Assembly: GCA_023667315.1 (NCBI GenBank)
Contig: JAMPAI010000008.1
Coordinates: forward strand, 19,935-83,934
Source: Ruminococcus flavefaciens
GTDB lineage: Bacteria > Bacteroidota > Bacteroidia > Bacteroidales > P3
Direction of reading: 5' to 3'
Length of the DNA stretch: 64,000 nucleotides
Positions 36,326-45,261 of the stretch are shown piece after piece. Below the pieces are notes generated by a model, which was not told the origin of the DNA, did not search any database, and worked only from the letters and a program-made list of their open reading frames with translations. Position numbers and translations under genes: made by a program. Positions within the stretch are counted from its first letter, which is position 1; each line of letters starts with the position of its first letter.

Positions 36326-37409
36326 TTCTCTTTTGCATAAAGCTAAAGGGTTAAAAAGCGATGAGTTTTATACTCAGTATTGTGATATTGAGCGGGAATT
36401 GCAATATTACGAATCACAGTTCTATGGAAAAACAGTATATTGTAACTGTGACGAACCAAGTAAAAGCAATTTTTTTAAATACTTTATTGATAATTTCTAT
36501 AAACTCAGGCTCAAAAAGGTCATTGCTTCTTGTTATGTGAAGACAAACGATGATTTGTTTTCAACGCAACACGAGCATGGAATGTATTCAGTATACACAG
36601 GAGAACCTTACATCAATGACCTTTCTAACTTTCCAATAAGATATTTTGACGGCAATGGAGATTTTCGAAGTAGAGAAAGCATACGACTTCTTTCAGAAGC
36701 GGATATAGTCGTAACCAATCCTCCTTTTTCCTTATTCAGGGAATTTGTGTCTCAATTAATCAAGTTCAACAAGAAATTTTTAGTTATTGGAAACATAAAC
36801 GCCATTACGTATAGCGAAATTTTCAAACTGATACAAGAGAACCGTATTTGGCTCGGACAGAATTTGGGACGAGGCATTTCAGGTTTTATCGTCCCCGATA
36901 ACTACCCTCTTTATGGTACTGAAAATCATATAGATGAAGATGGGAAAAGAATCATCGCATCCAATAATTGCCTATGGCTCACCAATTTAGAAACTCCGTT
37001 ACGTGAAGAAGAAATAAAACTGACAAAAAAATATTACGAACACGAAGACTTGTATCCCTCGTTTGATAATTATCCTGGGATAAATGTCAACAAGACACAA
37101 GATATTCCAATGGATTATTATGGAGTAATGGGCGTTCCTATTACCTTTCTCCACAAATACAACCCACATCAATTTGAAATTGTTAGATTTAGGAAGGGAA
37201 TAGACGGGAAAGACCTATCGGTTAACGGAAAATGTCCATACTTTCGTATCCTAATCCGGAATATCAGTTTATCAAAAAATGAACTCGGTTCAAGTTCTAC
37301 TATTATGGATATAAGTTCTATGTCAAGGGATTTGAATCAGGAAGCCTCACATAATAAGAATAATCCTTCGTTTATTAACGAGAATTCACAATTCTCGTTA
37401 TTCGAATAA
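36306..37409 (+). CDS. Adenine-N6 DNA methyltransferase, M.EcoRI isolog
   Basis: The 367-residue protein matches M.EcoRI (about 325 aa) through its whole length, for instance KSDEFYTQYCDIE near the start, DIVVTNPPFSLFRE with catalytic NPPF at 138-141, GRGISGFIVP and GVMGVPITFLHK. It should methylate the inner adenine of GAATTC and protect the host. About 40 residues extend past the M.EcoRI end (rich in Ser and Asn, ending SQFSLFE). Gene order R then M with overlap is as in EcoRI; no controller protein is seen. Confidence 0.95.
   Translation: MARKANNSLLHKAKGLKSDEFYTQYCDIERELQYYESQFYGKTVYCNCDEPSKSNFFKYFIDNFYKLRLKKVIASCYVKTNDDLFSTQHEHGMYSVYTGEPYINDLSNFPIRYFDGNGDFRSRESIRLLSEADIVVTNPPFSLFREFVSQLIKFNKKFLVIGNINAITYSEIFKLIQENRIWLGQNLGRGISGFIVPDNYPLYGTENHIDEDGKRIIASNNCLWLTNLETPLREEEIKLTKKYYEHEDLYPSFDNYPGINVNKTQDIPMDYYGVMGVPITFLHKYNPHQFEIVRFRKGIDGKDLSVNGKCPYFRILIRNISLSKNELGSSSTIMDISSMSRDLNQEASHNKNNPSFINENSQFSLFE
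37376..37400 (+). terminator. Hairpin at the end of the EcoRI-type methyltransferase gene
   Basis: TAACGAGAATT (37376-37386) and AATTCTCGTTA (37390-37400) are perfect 11-base arms with loop CAC, inside the last codons of the methyltransferase gene. The loop edge contains GAATTC (37382-37387). An A/T-rich stretch follows, so it may act as a weak terminator. Confidence 0.5.
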
Positions 37410-37452
37410 AATTTTGTAACTTGGCCTAGTGGCCGTTTTAAGTCCCAAGAAT

Positions 37453-39240
37453 ATGAAGATTAAAAGTTTCCTTTTCAGAATATGCTTTTTTGCACTCCTG
37501 CTGTGTATCGGCGCGAAGCTTGGCGCGCAGGAGTCCGCGACCCCGTTCCAGGCTTCGCCCGTGGTTCCCGCCAAGGTGTCCGACACCATTCTGGGCAAGG
37601 CATATCGGGTGCACACCGTGCAGAAAGGCCACACGCTGTATTCCATCTGCAGGGCCTATCAGGTCCCGGCCGATTCCATACTGAAGGACTCTCCGGCCAA
37701 TCAGGTGGATATCGACGAGTTCATCTACATTCCGCTCCGCCTGCTGCCGGGCGAGAGGGCACAGGAGTTCAGCCGTTTTTCGGGCAAACGTCCGTGGGCG
37801 GTGGTGTTCCTGCAGAAAGACGAGGTGGCGCAGACGGTAACGTCCGACAGACAGGAGACGGCCCCTGTGGAAACGGGCAGCGAAGTGTCTGAAAGCGCCG
37901 AACCCGAAAACCTCAGGCCGGGCGGGGCCGTTCAGGAAAGGACGGAATTGGAGGAAGATTCCGTGGAAGTGGAAAAGGGAAGGGGCAAGAAACGCCGTGA
38001 GCGCAGGGAAGAACGCATGGCCGAGGCTGATACCGCCGTGGTGACCGACAGCCTGGATGTCTTTCTTTCCGACAGCGTTTTCGTGACCCCGCACCCGCAG
38101 GCCAAGGAATACAAGGATTCCTTGCGCGTTTCCCTGCTGTTGCCCCTTTACAGCAACACGCCCCAAGACAAGAAGGCCTATATTTACCTGCCGTTTTTCG
38201 AAGGCGCCACGGTGGCCTGGCAGGAACACCTCGACCCCGCCTTCTTCAATCCTCCCGTATCCGACACCGTAGGCGCAGACTCGTTGGCCATGGCCGTGCC
38301 GGAGATTCCTGCCGACACCACGCCCAAGCCCCATATTAGCCTGCGGGTCTATGACCTTACCCAGTCGGCCGACGCGCTCGACTCAATCGTAAACGACGCC
38401 TATTTCCAGGCCTCCGACGCGGTGGTGGCCACGGCCTTCGTGGACCAGTTCGTGCGGCTCGACAGCCTTTCCAAGGCATGGCAGATGCCTGTGATCCATC
38501 CCATTTCCGAACGCGACTCGATGGGTTTCGCCAATTCTTATTTCGTGCAATTGGCGGCCAGCTACGGCACGCAAATCCGGCATATCGCCGGGTTCATCAA
38601 GGAACACCACGCCAAATCGAGGGTGCTGGTGATCACCGACTCGGCCGAGTCGGAGGTACGCAAGGCCGGACAGTTGCAGGCACTGCTGCCCGAATGCGAG
38701 CATCTTTACTTCAACGCGGCCACGGTCGAACGGCTGGAAAGCTTCAGCGAAGACAACACGAAAGTGGTTATCGTGCCGTTCTACCGCAAGGAGATAACGG
38801 CGGTAAAGACGGTGCTTCCCTTGCGTCAGGCCAAGGGCAACATCACCATTATCGCGCCCAACGTGTGGCTGGACTACGCCTCGGTGGACCTGGACTACTA
38901 CATACAGAACAACCTTACCGTCTATCACACCTTCTGCAGCACCGTGCAGAACACCGATCTGCTGGAGTTCTCGCGCAAATACTACTTCCTGTACCGCGCC
39001 CTGCCCAATCCCCTGGCCTATCAGGGCTATAAGACCCTGCTCTGGCTGCTGGACAACCTGAATGCCCGCAACGCGGACTTCATGCGCTATTTAGATGCCG
39101 GAAACGAAGACGAAGAAACGCATCGGGAAGGAGAAGACGAGGAAATCTACATCCTGAAGGAACGCGAAATGGGCGGTTTCGAAAACCGGGATGTGCATTT
39201 CGTAAAGATTTCCGACAACAAGCTGGAACATTTCAAGTAA
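37453..39240 (+). CDS. Exported LysM / periplasmic-binding-protein-like fusion
   Basis: A 595-residue protein. The signal peptide ends at about LGAQ (residue 26). One LysM domain at ~52-95 (HTVQKGHTLYSICRAYQVPA) binds peptidoglycan. A charged linker (VEKGRGKKRRERREERMAEA) leads to a domain from ~220 onward that resembles type I periplasmic-binding folds (VSLLLPLYSN, SRVLVITDSAESEVRKAGQL, YHTFCSTVQNTDLLEFSRKY). Such LysM-linked proteins are common in Bacteroidales and no ligand is known. ATG 37453 gives a proper signal peptide and is preferred to the earlier in-frame start. Confidence 0.82.
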   Translation: MKIKSFLFRICFFALLLCIGAKLGAQESATPFQASPVVPAKVSDTILGKAYRVHTVQKGHTLYSICRAYQVPADSILKDSPANQVDIDEFIYIPLRLLPGERAQEFSRFSGKRPWAVVFLQKDEVAQTVTSDRQETAPVETGSEVSESAEPENLRPGGAVQERTELEEDSVEVEKGRGKKRRERREERMAEADTAVVTDSLDVFLSDSVFVTPHPQAKEYKDSLRVSLLLPLYSNTPQDKKAYIYLPFFEGATVAWQEHLDPAFFNPPVSDTVGADSLAMAVPEIPADTTPKPHISLRVYDLTQSADALDSIVNDAYFQASDAVVATAFVDQFVRLDSLSKAWQMPVIHPISERDSMGFANSYFVQLAASYGTQIRHIAGFIKEHHAKSRVLVITDSAESEVRKAGQLQALLPECEHLYFNAATVERLESFSEDNTKVVIVPFYRKEITAVKTVLPLRQAKGNITIIAPNVWLDYASVDLDYYIQNNLTVYHTFCSTVQNTDLLEFSRKYYFLYRALPNPLAYQGYKTLLWLLDNLNARNADFMRYLDAGNEDEETHREGEDEEIYILKEREMGGFENRDVHFVKISDNKLEHFK

Positions 39241-39264
39241 ACATCAACCCTATACATTTAACCT

Positions 39265-39984
39265 ATGAAAACACTCAGAATCCTCGCACTTGCCGTCTTG
39301 ACGGCGGTATTCTCGACGGGCTTGCGCGCCCAACAGGCCGTGTTGCCCTTTACGGGAACCGTGCAGTACAGCATCGCGTACGAAAGCCCGATCATTCCTC
39401 AGGAACAACTGGCGCAGCAGCCGCAGATCGCCTCGCTCCGCATGGCCACCGACAAGGCCGTTTTCTCGATGGCCGAACAGAAGGCCCTGGCCGATGCGAC
39501 CACAAAAGAGGTTCATTCGCTGATAAACCTTTCGTCCATGGGTCTGGGCAAATACCATATGGTGGAAACCGAAGCCGAACTGCAGCAGCAGATGCAGGAA
39601 ATGCAGAACGTAAAGGTGGAGGAAACCGAAGAAACCAAAACCATTTTCGGCTATACCGCAAAACTCACCAAAGCTGCCTATAAAGAAGGCAACACCTCGG
39701 TGGAAATGGAAATCTGGACGGTGGAAAATTTCTGTGACCCCTTCCTTTCGAGAGCCACGCAGGGAGAGGTGCCCGGTTTAAAGGGATTCCCCTTGGAATA
39801 CAAGGTAAAGACGCCAGATATGACGGTAAACTTTACCGTCCGCAAGCTCACGAACGAGGAAGTGAACCCGAAATACTTCAGCATACCGTCTTCCTACAAG
39901 GTCTCCACCAAGGAACAGATGCAGAAAGACATCCAGGAATTCATGCAGAGCATGCAGAACATGCAGGGCGGCATGGGGATGTAG
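39265..39984 (+). CDS. Exported protein of unknown function (GLPGLI/DUF4412-like)
   Basis: A 239-residue protein with a signal peptide ending near GLRAQ. The visible pattern is a beta-rich lipocalin-like or LolA-like repeat (GTVQYSIAYES at the start, TIFGYTAKLTKAAY, GLKGFPLEYKVK), similar to GLPGLI and DUF4412 proteins of Bacteroidota. The C-terminus is Met/Gln-rich (MQSMQNMQGGMGM), which could bind metal. The assignment is loose. Confidence 0.65.
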   Translation: MKTLRILALAVLTAVFSTGLRAQQAVLPFTGTVQYSIAYESPIIPQEQLAQQPQIASLRMATDKAVFSMAEQKALADATTKEVHSLINLSSMGLGKYHMVETEAELQQQMQEMQNVKVEETEETKTIFGYTAKLTKAAYKEGNTSVEMEIWTVENFCDPFLSRATQGEVPGLKGFPLEYKVKTPDMTVNFTVRKLTNEEVNPKYFSIPSSYKVSTKEQMQKDIQEFMQSMQNMQGGMGM

Positions 39985-40009
39985 AAATAGATTGAACGCT
40001 AAACAAAAA

Positions 40010-40039
40010 GGCTCCGGACGAAAGTCCGGAGCCTTTTTT
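40010..40039 (+). terminator. Strong terminator after the GLPGLI-like gene
   Basis: GGCTCCGGAC (40010-40019), loop GAAA, GTCCGGAGCC (40024-40033) and six T's. Confidence 0.92.
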
Positions 40040-40063
40040 ATGTGCCTCTAAATCCGAGACCAT

Positions 40064-40188
40064 AAAAAGTGTTTTGAATGGCGAGATGCAAGGCGGAAGC
40101 CCTTGGAACGCGCGGGAGCGTACTGAAGTACGTGACCAAGCGAGCCAAGGGCTTCCAACGAAGCAGATTGCCGTTCAAAACGCTTTTT
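40064..40188 (-). repeat. Nested palindromic element, copy B
   Basis: A 125-base second copy in reverse orientation. Its outer arms are AAAAAGTGTTTTGAATGGC (40064-40082) and GCCGTTCAAAACGCTTTTT (40170-40188), which pair with two G-U wobbles on the plus strand. The inner stem is GGAAGCCCTTGG with CCAAGGGCTTCC, and the centre is CGTACT-GA-AGTACG. Its outer stem differs completely from copy A while the core is the same. The right end overlaps the ilvE stop codon, so like copy A it abuts the 3' end of a gene in the same relative orientation. Confidence 0.85.
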
Positions 40189-41206
40189 AGTCAACAATCA
40201 CGTTCCAGCCGTGCTTGTCTTCCATCTCGCCTTCCTGGATCGCACGGAGCGCCTTGTACAGCTTGGTGGAGACAGGACCGGCTTCCTGACCGTTGCCTAC
40301 CGCGAATTCGTGGCCGGTGGCGCGGTCAACGATCTTGCTGATGGGCGAGATAACGGCGGCCGTTCCGCAGGCACCGATTTCGTCGAAGGTGGAGAGTTCT
40401 TCTTCGGCAACCGGACGGCGTTCCACTTCCAGACCCATATCCTTGGCAATCTGCTGCAAGCTCATGTTGGTGATGGAGCGCAGGATCGAGTTGGAGTCGG
40501 GCGTGATGTACTTGTTGCCCTTGATGGCGAAGAAGTTGGCCGGACCCGCTTCATCGATGTATTTGTGTTCCTTGGCATCCAGGAACAATACGGTGGAGAA
40601 GCCTTCATCGTGGGCACGTTCGCTGGCGCGCAAGGAAGCGGCGTAGTTACCGCCCACCTTGAACAGACCCGTTCCGAGGGGAGCCACACGGTCGTAGTCC
40701 TTTACAATCTGCATGGGCACGGGCTTGAAACCGGCCTTGAAGTACGGGCCTACCGGACCGCCGAACACTACGAAAGTGTATTCCTTGGCAGGCTTCACGC
40801 CCACTTCGGCACCCGAACCGATAAGGAGGGGACGCAGGTAGAAAGAAGCGCCCATTCCGTAAGGGGGAATGTATTTCTCGTTGAGTTTAACCACTTTCTT
40901 ACAGGCTTCGATAAACAGGTCGGTGGGAACCGGCTGCATCAGGATACCGTTGGCCGAGAGGAGAAGACGCTTGGCGTTTTCGTCCGGACGGAACATACGG
41001 ATCTTGCCGTCTTTACCGCGGAAAGCCTTCAGGCCTTCGAACGCTTCCTGACCGTAGTGCAGACAGGTGGCGGCCATGTGGAGGTTCAGCATTTCATCCT
41101 GGTGAACTTCCAGTTCGCTCCATTTGCCGTCTTTGTAGTAAGCCCTTACATTGTAGTCGGTCTTGTAATAACCGAAGGGCAGGTTTTTCCAATCGATTTC
41201 GCTCAT
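40187..41206 (-). CDS. ilvE: Branched-chain amino-acid aminotransferase
   Basis: A 339-residue fold-type IV PLP enzyme that makes Leu, Ile and Val from their keto acids. Visible are CLHYGQEAFEGLKAFRGKDG near the N-terminus, the PLP-lysine in LFKVGGNYAASL, KYIDEAGPANFFAI, and the phosphate-binding GACGTAAVISPI. CGAAGATA at 41274-41281 reads TATCTTCG on the coding strand and may be its -7 box. Confidence 0.95.
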   Translation of the reverse strand: MSEIDWKNLPFGYYKTDYNVRAYYKDGKWSELEVHQDEMLNLHMAATCLHYGQEAFEGLKAFRGKDGKIRMFRPDENAKRLLLSANGILMQPVPTDLFIEACKKVVKLNEKYIPPYGMGASFYLRPLLIGSGAEVGVKPAKEYTFVVFGGPVGPYFKAGFKPVPMQIVKDYDRVAPLGTGLFKVGGNYAASLRASERAHDEGFSTVLFLDAKEHKYIDEAGPANFFAIKGNKYITPDSNSILRSITNMSLQQIAKDMGLEVERRPVAEEELSTFDEIGACGTAAVISPISKIVDRATGHEFAVGNGQEAGPVSTKLYKALRAIQEGEMEDKHGWNVIVD

Positions 41207-41302
41207 GGTTGTATGTTTTTGAATTTTGTTTGCAATCAGCGTTCCAAGTCGGAAGAACCGCCTTAGAAACGCGCGAAGATACGAATATTTTGCCGTTGGC
41301 GG

Positions 41303-42013
41303 TTAATCTCTACGGTTCAGGTAGATCATTATATAGTACAACAGTGTCGCCAAACTCGACAAGGCCGCGATAACGTAGGTATAGGCCGCCGAACGCAAGG
41401 CGCTGCACGCCATCGGATAGGTCTCGGCATTGGTGATCTGCGCCGTGTCCAGCCAGGCCACCGCGCGGCGGCTGGCGTCGATTTCCACCGGCAGCGTGAT
41501 GAACGCGAACAAGGTGGTGAGGGCGAACAGGCAGATGCCGAACAGCAGTAGCGAGGGCGTGGTTTCCACCAACAGTACGCCTGCCAGCAACACCCACATC
41601 ACGATGCGGTCGCTGTAGCTTACAACAGGCACCAAGGCCGAACGCATCCTGAGCCAGCTGTAGGCGGTGGCGTGCTGCACCGCGTGCCCGCATTCGTGGG
41701 CCGCCACGGCCGCGGCGGCGATGCTGTCGCCGTAAAACACGTCGCGGCTCAGGTTCACGGTCTGTTTGTCGGGATTGTAGTGGTCGCTCAACATGCCCGG
41801 CACGCACTGCACGGTAACGTCGGTAATGCCGTGGTCGCGCAGCATCTTCTCGGCAACGTCCTTACCCGTCATGCCGCCGGGAAGCGGCACCTTGGAATAT
41901 TTCCTGAACTTGTTCTTCAGGTTCGACTGCACGAACAAGCCCAAGACCATCAAACCGATAAAAATCAACCAGGCAAAAGACAGCCCGGAAGTTGTCTGAA
42001 CATACAAAAACAT
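41303..42013 (-). CDS. Neutral zinc metallopeptidase, YugP family
   Basis: A 236-residue membrane protein with an N-terminal helix, the zinc motif AAHECGHAVQHA (HExxH variant HECGH), and three to four further hydrophobic segments. Typical of the DUF/PF04298 peptidases whose substrates are unknown. It follows cysS by 15 bases and is probably in its operon. Confidence 0.9.
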   Translation of the reverse strand: MFLYVQTTSGLSFAWLIFIGLMVLGLFVQSNLKNKFRKYSKVPLPGGMTGKDVAEKMLRDHGITDVTVQCVPGMLSDHYNPDKQTVNLSRDVFYGDSIAAAAVAAHECGHAVQHATAYSWLRMRSALVPVVSYSDRIVMWVLLAGVLLVETTPSLLLFGICLFALTTLFAFITLPVEIDASRRAVAWLDTAQITNAETYPMACSALRSAAYTYVIAALSSLATLLYYIMIYLNRRD

Positions 42014-42028
42014 CTTTCTTTACATTTT

Positions 42029-43528
42029 TCAAAAAATTGTCCAGGTAGCGCCATCCTTGCCGTCCATCACCGCGATGCCGAGATTCTTCAGTTCGTCACG
42101 GATCAGGTCGGATGTGGCGAAATCCTTCTGTGCCTTGGCCTTGGCGCGTATGTCGAGCAAAATGCCCATCAGACCGTCCAGCTTCTGCGCCGACTTGTCG
42201 CCGCTTTCGGCCACGCTCAGGCCCAGCACCTCTTCCACGAAATCGTGATACAAATTCCTTGCCGTCTCAATGTCTTCGGCGGTAAAGGCTGTCTTATTGT
42301 CAGAGGCGGAGTTCACCATCTTCACCAAGTCGAACAGGTGAGCGATCAGGATGGGCGTGTTGAAGTCGTCGTCCATCGCGGCCTGGCACTTGGCGCGCAG
42401 ATCCTGCAAGGCTTCCCGCACCTGCGAGCTGGCGGCGGGCTTGATGCGTTCCAACACCGGACGCACCTGCATGAGCCGCTGCAATCCCTTTTCGGCCGAA
42501 ACCAGGGCTTCGTTGCTGAAGTCGAGGGTGCTGCGGTAGTGCGCCTGCAGGATAAAGAAACGTATCGTCATCGGGTCGTAGGCCTGCGTAAGGGCTTCAT
42601 GCCTGCCGGTAAAGAACTCTTCGAGCGTGATGAAGTTGCCCAGCGACTTGCCCATCTTCTTGCCGTTGATGGTAATCATGTTGTTGTGCATCCAGTAACG
42701 GCAGGGTTCGCAGCCGAAAGCCGCGTTCGACTGGGCGGCTTCGGCCTCGTGGTGCGGAAACATCAGGTCCATGCCGCCCCCGTGTATGTCGAAGGGCTGC
42801 CTCAGGTATTTGCGCGACATGGCGGTACATTCGGTGTGCCAGCCGGGGAAACCCTCGCTCCAGGGCGAAGGCCAGCGCATGATGTGTTCGGGCTGCGCCT
42901 TCTTCCAGAGCGCGAAATCGGCCGGGTCGTGCTTTTCGTCCTGAGATGCCAGGTTGTCGCGCGTGGTGGCCAGCAGGTCTTCCAGCACACGACCCGAAAT
43001 CTTGCCGTAGGCGTGTTGCTGCCCGTACTTGCGCACGTCGAAATACACCGAACCGTTTTCCACGTAGGCGAATCCGGCATCCAATATCTTCTTGATGAGT
43101 TCTATCTGCTCGATGATATGTCCCGAAGCTAACGGCTCGATGCTGGGGCGCAGAACGCCCATCATGTCCATGAAGGTATGGTAGCGGTTGGTGTAATATT
43201 GCGCCACTTCCATCGGTTCAAGCTGCTCCAGGCGGGCTTTCTTGGCAATCTTGTCCTCACCCTCGTCGGCATCGTGCTCCAGATGCCCCACGTCGGTGAT
43301 GTTGCGCACATAGCGCACCTTGTAGCCGAGGTATTTGAGATAGCGGAAAACGATATCGAAGGTAACCGCCGAACGGGCGTGCCCCAGATGCGGGTCGCCA
43401 TAGACGGTGGGGCCGCAGACATACATGCCCACCTGGGGCGAGTGCAGGGGCTGGAAGGCTTCTTTCTTGCGCGAGAGCGTGTTGGTCACGCACAAATCGT
43501 TTTTACGGATGTTGGTTTCCTTTTCCAT
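42029..43528 (-). CDS. cysS: Cysteinyl-tRNA synthetase
   Basis: A class I synthetase of 499 residues. Visible are [20 protein letters not shown] (HIGH-type motif with a zinc cysteine), WHTECTAMS and the HHEAEAAQS zinc site, and KKMGKSLGN as the KMSKS loop. The C-terminal helical anticodon-binding domain ends [17 protein letters not shown]. It follows the FtsX-type permease by 6 bases. Confidence 0.96.
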   Translation of the reverse strand: MEKETNIRKNDLCVTNTLSRKKEAFQPLHSPQVGMYVCGPTVYGDPHLGHARSAVTFDIVFRYLKYLGYKVRYVRNITDVGHLEHDADEGEDKIAKKARLEQLEPMEVAQYYTNRYHTFMDMMGVLRPSIEPLASGHIIEQIELIKKILDAGFAYVENGSVYFDVRKYGQQHAYGKISGRVLEDLLATTRDNLASQDEKHDPADFALWKKAQPEHIMRWPSPWSEGFPGWHTECTAMSRKYLRQPFDIHGGGMDLMFPHHEAEAAQSNAAFGCEPCRYWMHNNMITINGKKMGKSLGNFITLEEFFTGRHEALTQAYDPMTIRFFILQAHYRSTLDFSNEALVSAEKGLQRLMQVRPVLERIKPAASSQVREALQDLRAKCQAAMDDDFNTPILIAHLFDLVKMVNSASDNKTAFTAEDIETARNLYHDFVEEVLGLSVAESGDKSAQKLDGLMGILLDIRAKAKAQKDFATSDLIRDELKNLGIAVMDGKDGATWTIF

Positions 43529-43534
43529 GTCTGA

Positions 43535-44767
43535 TTATTCTTTTTCCGCCGGCTTTCCGGCAAAAACATTCACTTGCTGCAGGGGGAGCGCCGAGGCGAG
43601 CATGCCTACCGCCAATCCCACCCCCAAAACTAATAACAAATCGCCGGCCTGCCAATACACCGGATAGGCGTCGGTAATGTAGTTGCCCGAACCGCCGCCC
43701 AACTTGACCCAGCCGAATTCCTGCTGTCCGAACGCCAGCAGGCTGCCGAACAGCAGGCCCGAGAGCGTTCCCCATACGCACACCAGCAGTCCGTTGCAAA
43801 AAAACAGGCTCTTTAGCCTGCGCCTGCCCATGCCCATGCTCGACAGGATGGCGATGTCGCGGCGTTTCTCGTACATCAGCAGCATCTGGTCGGCCACCAT
43901 GGTGAAGGTTGCGATCAGCATCACGAAGGCGAACACGGCGATCACGATCAGTTTTTCGGCCTTCATGCTCTTGAACATGGCCTGCTGCTGTTCCACGCGG
44001 TCCTTTACCGTAAACCCGCCGCCCAACTTGGCCTGCAGGGCCTTCTTTACGTTCTTTGTCTTGAAGCCCGGAGCCACCTTCAGCTCGATGGCCGAGAGCG
44101 CGTCCCCGCTCTTGAACATCTGCCGGGCGAACCCGATATGGCAGAACACATAGCGGTTGTCGTATTCGGGAATGGAACTGAAAAGCCCCGAGGGATAAAG
44201 GGGAAAGGAGTTCACGGCCTGCTGCATCGCGAACGGGCTGTCGAGCAGGCTGCCGTCCACCGCATACAGGCGGCAGGCTTCGGCCTGGGAGGGAGGAAAC
44301 TGCAACTGGTCATACACCCCGCCGCCCATCACGCCGAAGGCCGCGTAATCGTTGTAATCCAGATCGTAGTCGCCCGAATAGATCTGCGCCGCGAGCCCTG
44401 AAACATGGTCGAAGGCGGAATCCACGCCCTTCAACTGCACCATTACGGTCTGTTCGCCGTAGGTAAGCAGCGCCTGGTCTTCCAGCACGCCCGAAACCGC
44501 CAGCACGCCGCGTTCGGCCGCAATCCGCGCCAACAGTCCGTTCTCCTCGAAATACTTGCCCTTTACGGCTTCTATCTTCAGGTCGGCGTCCATGCTTCCG
44601 AAACGATCGGCCACAAAACGGTTCATGCCGTTCATTACCGAGAGAATCAGCATCATGGCCGCCGTGCTCACCGCGATACCCAGCACCGCCACCCGTCCGA
44701 TAACGGTAACGAGCGGCGATTTCTTGGCCGAAAAATAACGTCTTGCTATAAAAACCGGCAGGTTCAC
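43535..44767 (-). CDS. ABC transporter permease, FtsX/LolCE-like
   Basis: A 410-residue inner-membrane protein with one N-terminal helix (GRVAVLGIAVSTAAMMLILS), a ~220-residue periplasmic domain and three C-terminal helices with the FtsX pattern (MLMYEKRRDIAILSSMGMGR). This matches the LolC/LolE-type topology, suggesting lipoprotein release, although no LolD ATPase gene is adjacent. It lies 15 bases after rbfA. Confidence 0.88.
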   Translation of the reverse strand: MNLPVFIARRYFSAKKSPLVTVIGRVAVLGIAVSTAAMMLILSVMNGMNRFVADRFGSMDADLKIEAVKGKYFEENGLLARIAAERGVLAVSGVLEDQALLTYGEQTVMVQLKGVDSAFDHVSGLAAQIYSGDYDLDYNDYAAFGVMGGGVYDQLQFPPSQAEACRLYAVDGSLLDSPFAMQQAVNSFPLYPSGLFSSIPEYDNRYVFCHIGFARQMFKSGDALSAIELKVAPGFKTKNVKKALQAKLGGGFTVKDRVEQQQAMFKSMKAEKLIVIAVFAFVMLIATFTMVADQMLLMYEKRRDIAILSSMGMGRRRLKSLFFCNGLLVCVWGTLSGLLFGSLLAFGQQEFGWVKLGGGSGNYITDAYPVYWQAGDLLLVLGVGLAVGMLASALPLQQVNVFAGKPAEKE

Positions 44768-44782
44768 GGCGGTGCTTCCAGT

Positions 44783-45121
44783 TTATTGGGCCAGCAGGGC
44801 TTCGATGCGTTCCACCCTGTCTAACGAGTCGTCGATAAAGAATTCCAGGCGAGGAACGATGCGCAGCTGTTTGCCCACCTTCTGCCCCAAAAGACCCCTG
44901 ATTTCGGCGGTCTTGCCCTTTATCTTCTTGAGTGTGCCGGCCTTGTCGTGGTCGGGGAAAAGGCTCAGGTTCACGCGCGCCACGCTTAAATCGGGCGTCA
45001 TGCGCACGAAGGTTACCGTCATCATGATGCCCGGAAAATAAGGCTGCATGTCGAGCCTGAATATCTCGCCCAGCTCTTTCTGCAAGAGCCGGTTCACTTT
45101 CTGTTGCCTGTTCGTGTCCAT
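44783..45121 (-). CDS. rbfA: Ribosome-binding factor A
   Basis: A 112-residue KH-fold assembly factor of the 30S subunit. It shows the family N-terminus RQQKVNRLLQKELGEIF, VTFVRMTPDLSVARVNLSLF and RIVPRLEFFIDDSLD. The start is taken as ATG 45121 because upstream in-frame codons overlap a good -7 promoter box. Confidence 0.92.
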   Translation of the reverse strand: MDTNRQQKVNRLLQKELGEIFRLDMQPYFPGIMMTVTFVRMTPDLSVARVNLSLFPDHDKAGTLKKIKGKTAEIRGLLGQKVGKQLRIVPRLEFFIDDSLDRVERIEALLAQ

Positions 45122-45127
45122 AGGGTA

Positions 45128-45160
45128 CAAAGATACGGATAAGTCGAGAGCAAAAAGCAA
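45128..45160 (-). promoter_or_regulatory. Promoter of rbfA-ftsX-like-cysS operon
   Basis: On the minus strand TTG (45160-45158) and TATCTTTG (45135-45128) lie 22 bases apart. The -7 box ends only a few bases before the rbfA ATG, so the leader is very short. Confidence 0.6.
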
Positions 45161-45221
45161 GCTTGCTTGTTTTTTGCCGAGACGGGAGTATCTTCAACGA
45201 AGTTAAAGATACGGATAAGTC
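45129..45221. repeat. 17-base direct repeat in the rbfA/SIMPL divergent region
   Basis: AAAGATACGGATAAGTC occurs at 45129-45145 and again at 45205-45221. Each copy includes a minus-strand TATCTTT box. TATCTTTA at 45223-45230 on the plus strand could be the -7 box of the SIMPL gene. Confidence 0.6.
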
Positions 45222-45261
45222 TTATCTTTATGCCCGTTTTAACCCATAAATCATTTGACCT

